Assembly (NCBI GenBank): GCA_019236485.1
Contig: JAFAIY010000071.1
Coordinates: 1 to 14,385 of the forward strand
Length of the DNA stretch: 14,385 nucleotides
Direction of reading: 5' to 3'
DNA from: Comamonas sp.
Lineage (GTDB): Bacteria; Pseudomonadota; Gammaproteobacteria; Burkholderiales; Burkholderiaceae_C
Shown: positions 13,136 to 14,385 of the stretch, in pieces
Layout of the letters: each line of letters starts with the position of its first letter
How positions within the stretch are numbered: position 1 is the first letter of the stretch
The notes under the pieces: model-generated
Databases searched by the model: none
Told to the model about the DNA's origin: nothing
Seen by the model: the letters and a program-made list of their open reading frames with translations, nothing else
Program-made: the position numbers and the translations under genes

Positions 13136-14385
13136 CGGTCTGCGCTACCTTGGTCGATACGCGCGCGCTCGCGCAGTCCCTGCTCTCTGAAATCCGTGAA
13201 GCCACCCGCGATGGCCTGGGCGTCACGCGTGAAAGCTATGGTGCAGGCGAGAGCCTTGCGCTGCGCATTCTCGAGGACCGGGCCGAGGACCTGGGCCTGA
13301 GCCATGAATGGGATAGAGCCGGCAACCTCTGGCTGAGCCTGCCCGAGGAAACCCGGACGGAAGCCTTTGTGGTGATGGGCTCGCACGCCGATTCCGTGCC
13401 TCAGGGCGGCAACTACGACGGCCTGGCGGGCATTGTCGCGGGCATGCTGATGCTGCTTGCGCTGCGCGGCCGCCACGAAGAGGCTCCGCCGCTGCGCGTG
13501 CTGGCCCTGCGCGGCGAGGAAAGCGCCTGGTATGGCAAGGCTTACCTGGGCTCTCTGTCCCTGCTGGGCAAGCTGCCTGCAGGAACCTTGGCTCGGCCCC
13601 ACCGCGATGGCGCCGGTCTGCTGAGCGAAGCCATGTGGAACTGCGGCGCCGATGTCGAGGCCATTCAACGCGGCGAGCCGCTGGTCGACCTCGCGAACAT
13701 CGCCGCCTATCTGGAGCTGCATATCGAGCAGGGTCCGGTCATGGTCAACCGCGGCTGGCCAGTGGCCCTGGTGACCGGCATCCGCGGCAATGTCCGCCAC
13801 AACCTGATCCGCTGCATAGGCGAGACCGGCCACTCGGGCGCCGTGCCGCGCTGGCTGCGCAAGGATGCGCTGCTGGCGGTTGCCGAGCTGCTGTCGCGCA
13901 TGGACGAGCACTGGCGCGTGCTGCTGCAGATGGGCATGGACATGGTGATGACCACGGGCATCTGCTCCACCGCGGCGCAATCGCATGCGGTGTCCGTCAT
14001 TCCCGGCGAGGTGGCCTTCAGCTTCGAGGTGCGCAGCCAGGATACCCAGACGCTGGAGCGCTTCTACACCCTGATGCGCGAGGAGTGCCAGGCCATAGAG
14101 CGAGCGCGCGGCGTGCGTTTCGAATTCGACGAACGCCTGTTCACCGAGCCCGCAACCATGGACGCGGCCTGGCTGAACCGGCTGGAGGCCGCCGCCGAGC
14201 CGGGCATGAAGCTGGAGCGCATCGCAAGCGGCGCGGGCCACGATGCGGCGGTGTTCGCCAACGCCGGCGTGCCCTCGGCCATGGTCTTCATACGCAACGA
14301 AAACGGCTCGCACAATCCCCACGAGGCCATGGATATAGACGACTTTCTGCTGGGAGTCGAGTTGCTGACGCGAGCGGTGAGCGGC
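13132..14385 (+). CDS. M20-family Zn hydrolase (N-carbamoyl amino acid hydrolase/allantoate amidohydrolase-like), 3' end cut
   Basis: A two-metal amidohydrolase of the hydantoinase/carbamylase family, which hydrolyses ureido compounds such as N-carbamoyl amino acids, allantoate or beta-ureidopropionate. The frame is open for 418 codons to the window edge; family members are about 410-420 residues, so only the extreme C-terminus is missing. Metal-site residues are visible: His85 and Asp87 in GSHADSVPQGG, Asp96, the Glu129-Glu130 pair in RGEESAWYG, His197 in LELHIEQGPV, and His394 in GSHNPHEAMD. A SGAGHDAA segment near 350 and the central dimerisation domain are also present. It starts inside the stop codon of the OPRT-like gene. 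The pair suggests breakdown of a pyrimidine- or hydantoin-derived carbamoyl compound. The exact substrate cannot be read from sequence. Confidence 0.92.
   Translation, partial: MTVCATLVDTRALAQSLLSEIREATRDGLGVTRESYGAGESLALRILEDRAEDLGLSHEWDRAGNLWLSLPEETRTEAFVVMGSHADSVPQGGNYDGLAGIVAGMLMLLALRGRHEEAPPLRVLALRGEESAWYGKAYLGSLSLLGKLPAGTLARPHRDGAGLLSEAMWNCGADVEAIQRGEPLVDLANIAAYLELHIEQGPVMVNRGWPVALVTGIRGNVRHNLIRCIGETGHSGAVPRWLRKDALLAVAELLSRMDEHWRVLLQMGMDMVMTTGICSTAAQSHAVSVIPGEVAFSFEVRSQDTQTLERFYTLMREECQAIERARGVRFEFDERLFTEPATMDAAWLNRLEAAAEPGMKLERIASGAGHDAAVFANAGVPSAMVFIRNENGSHNPHEAMDIDDFLLGVELLTRAVSG

Noticed and set aside
13060..14322. Minus-strand open frame of about 420 codons opposite the M20 hydrolase
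   Set aside because: The plus strand carries all metal-site residues of the hydrolase; the complement frame is low-complexity His/Gln/Ala-rich sequence.
1..14385. tRNA, rRNA, CRISPR array, insertion sequence or phage attachment site
   Set aside because: No clover-leaf sequences, regular spaced repeats, transposase frames or flanking direct repeats were seen.

Overview
The window is GC-rich proteobacterial DNA with tightly packed operons. The sox gene types, the single-haem SoxA and a REP-like intergenic element of a kind I recall from Comamonas, Delftia and Acidovorax relatives suggest a betaproteobacterium of the Comamonadaceae. That placement is inferred from memory, not from a search.

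Most of the window (about 1-10500) is a periplasmic sulfur-oxidation (Sox) locus. Read along the minus strand from 9552 it runs: SoxH-like metallo-beta-lactamase-fold protein, CPYC thioredoxin-like protein, soxC, soxD, soxY, soxZ, soxA, soxX, soxB, then a YeeE/YedE-type membrane transporter that leaves the window at base 1. Together soxXA, soxYZ, soxB and soxCD form a complete core thiosulfate-oxidising multienzyme system. SoxAX loads thiosulfate onto the SoxY C-terminal cysteine, SoxB hydrolyses off sulfate, SoxCD oxidises the remaining sulfane sulfur, and SoxZ is the carrier partner. The thioredoxin-like and SoxH-like proteins are probable accessory factors. A secreted DsrE-fold protein is transcribed divergently from the SoxH-like gene. 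A convergent ArsR-family repressor gene follows it, with a two-way terminator between them. Near-palindromic AT-rich sites occur upstream of arsR and in the SoxH/DsrE divergent promoter, and a related half-site lies upstream of soxC.

From 10638 to 11219 lies a minus-strand Nudix hydrolase of the ADP-ribose pyrophosphatase type. It is probably a housekeeping gene unrelated to sulfur.

The right end (11356-14385) is a different unit. A LysR-type regulator is divergent from a two-gene plus-strand operon holding an orotate-phosphoribosyltransferase-like protein and, with ATGA overlap, an M20-family N-carbamoyl amino acid hydrolase/allantoate amidohydrolase-like enzyme cut by the window end. This looks like a regulated pathway for pyrimidine, hydantoin or other ureido compounds.

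The least explained items are: two structurally conserved repeat copies placed right after soxY and soxX; an 11-base leader shared by soxY, soxH-like and dsrE-like genes; the secreted DsrE protein with its divergent SoxH/thioredoxin partners; the lipoprotein signal on SoxX; and the atypical OPRT paralogue. No tRNA, rRNA, CRISPR array or insertion sequence was seen, and no gene-free stretch exceeds about 220 bases.
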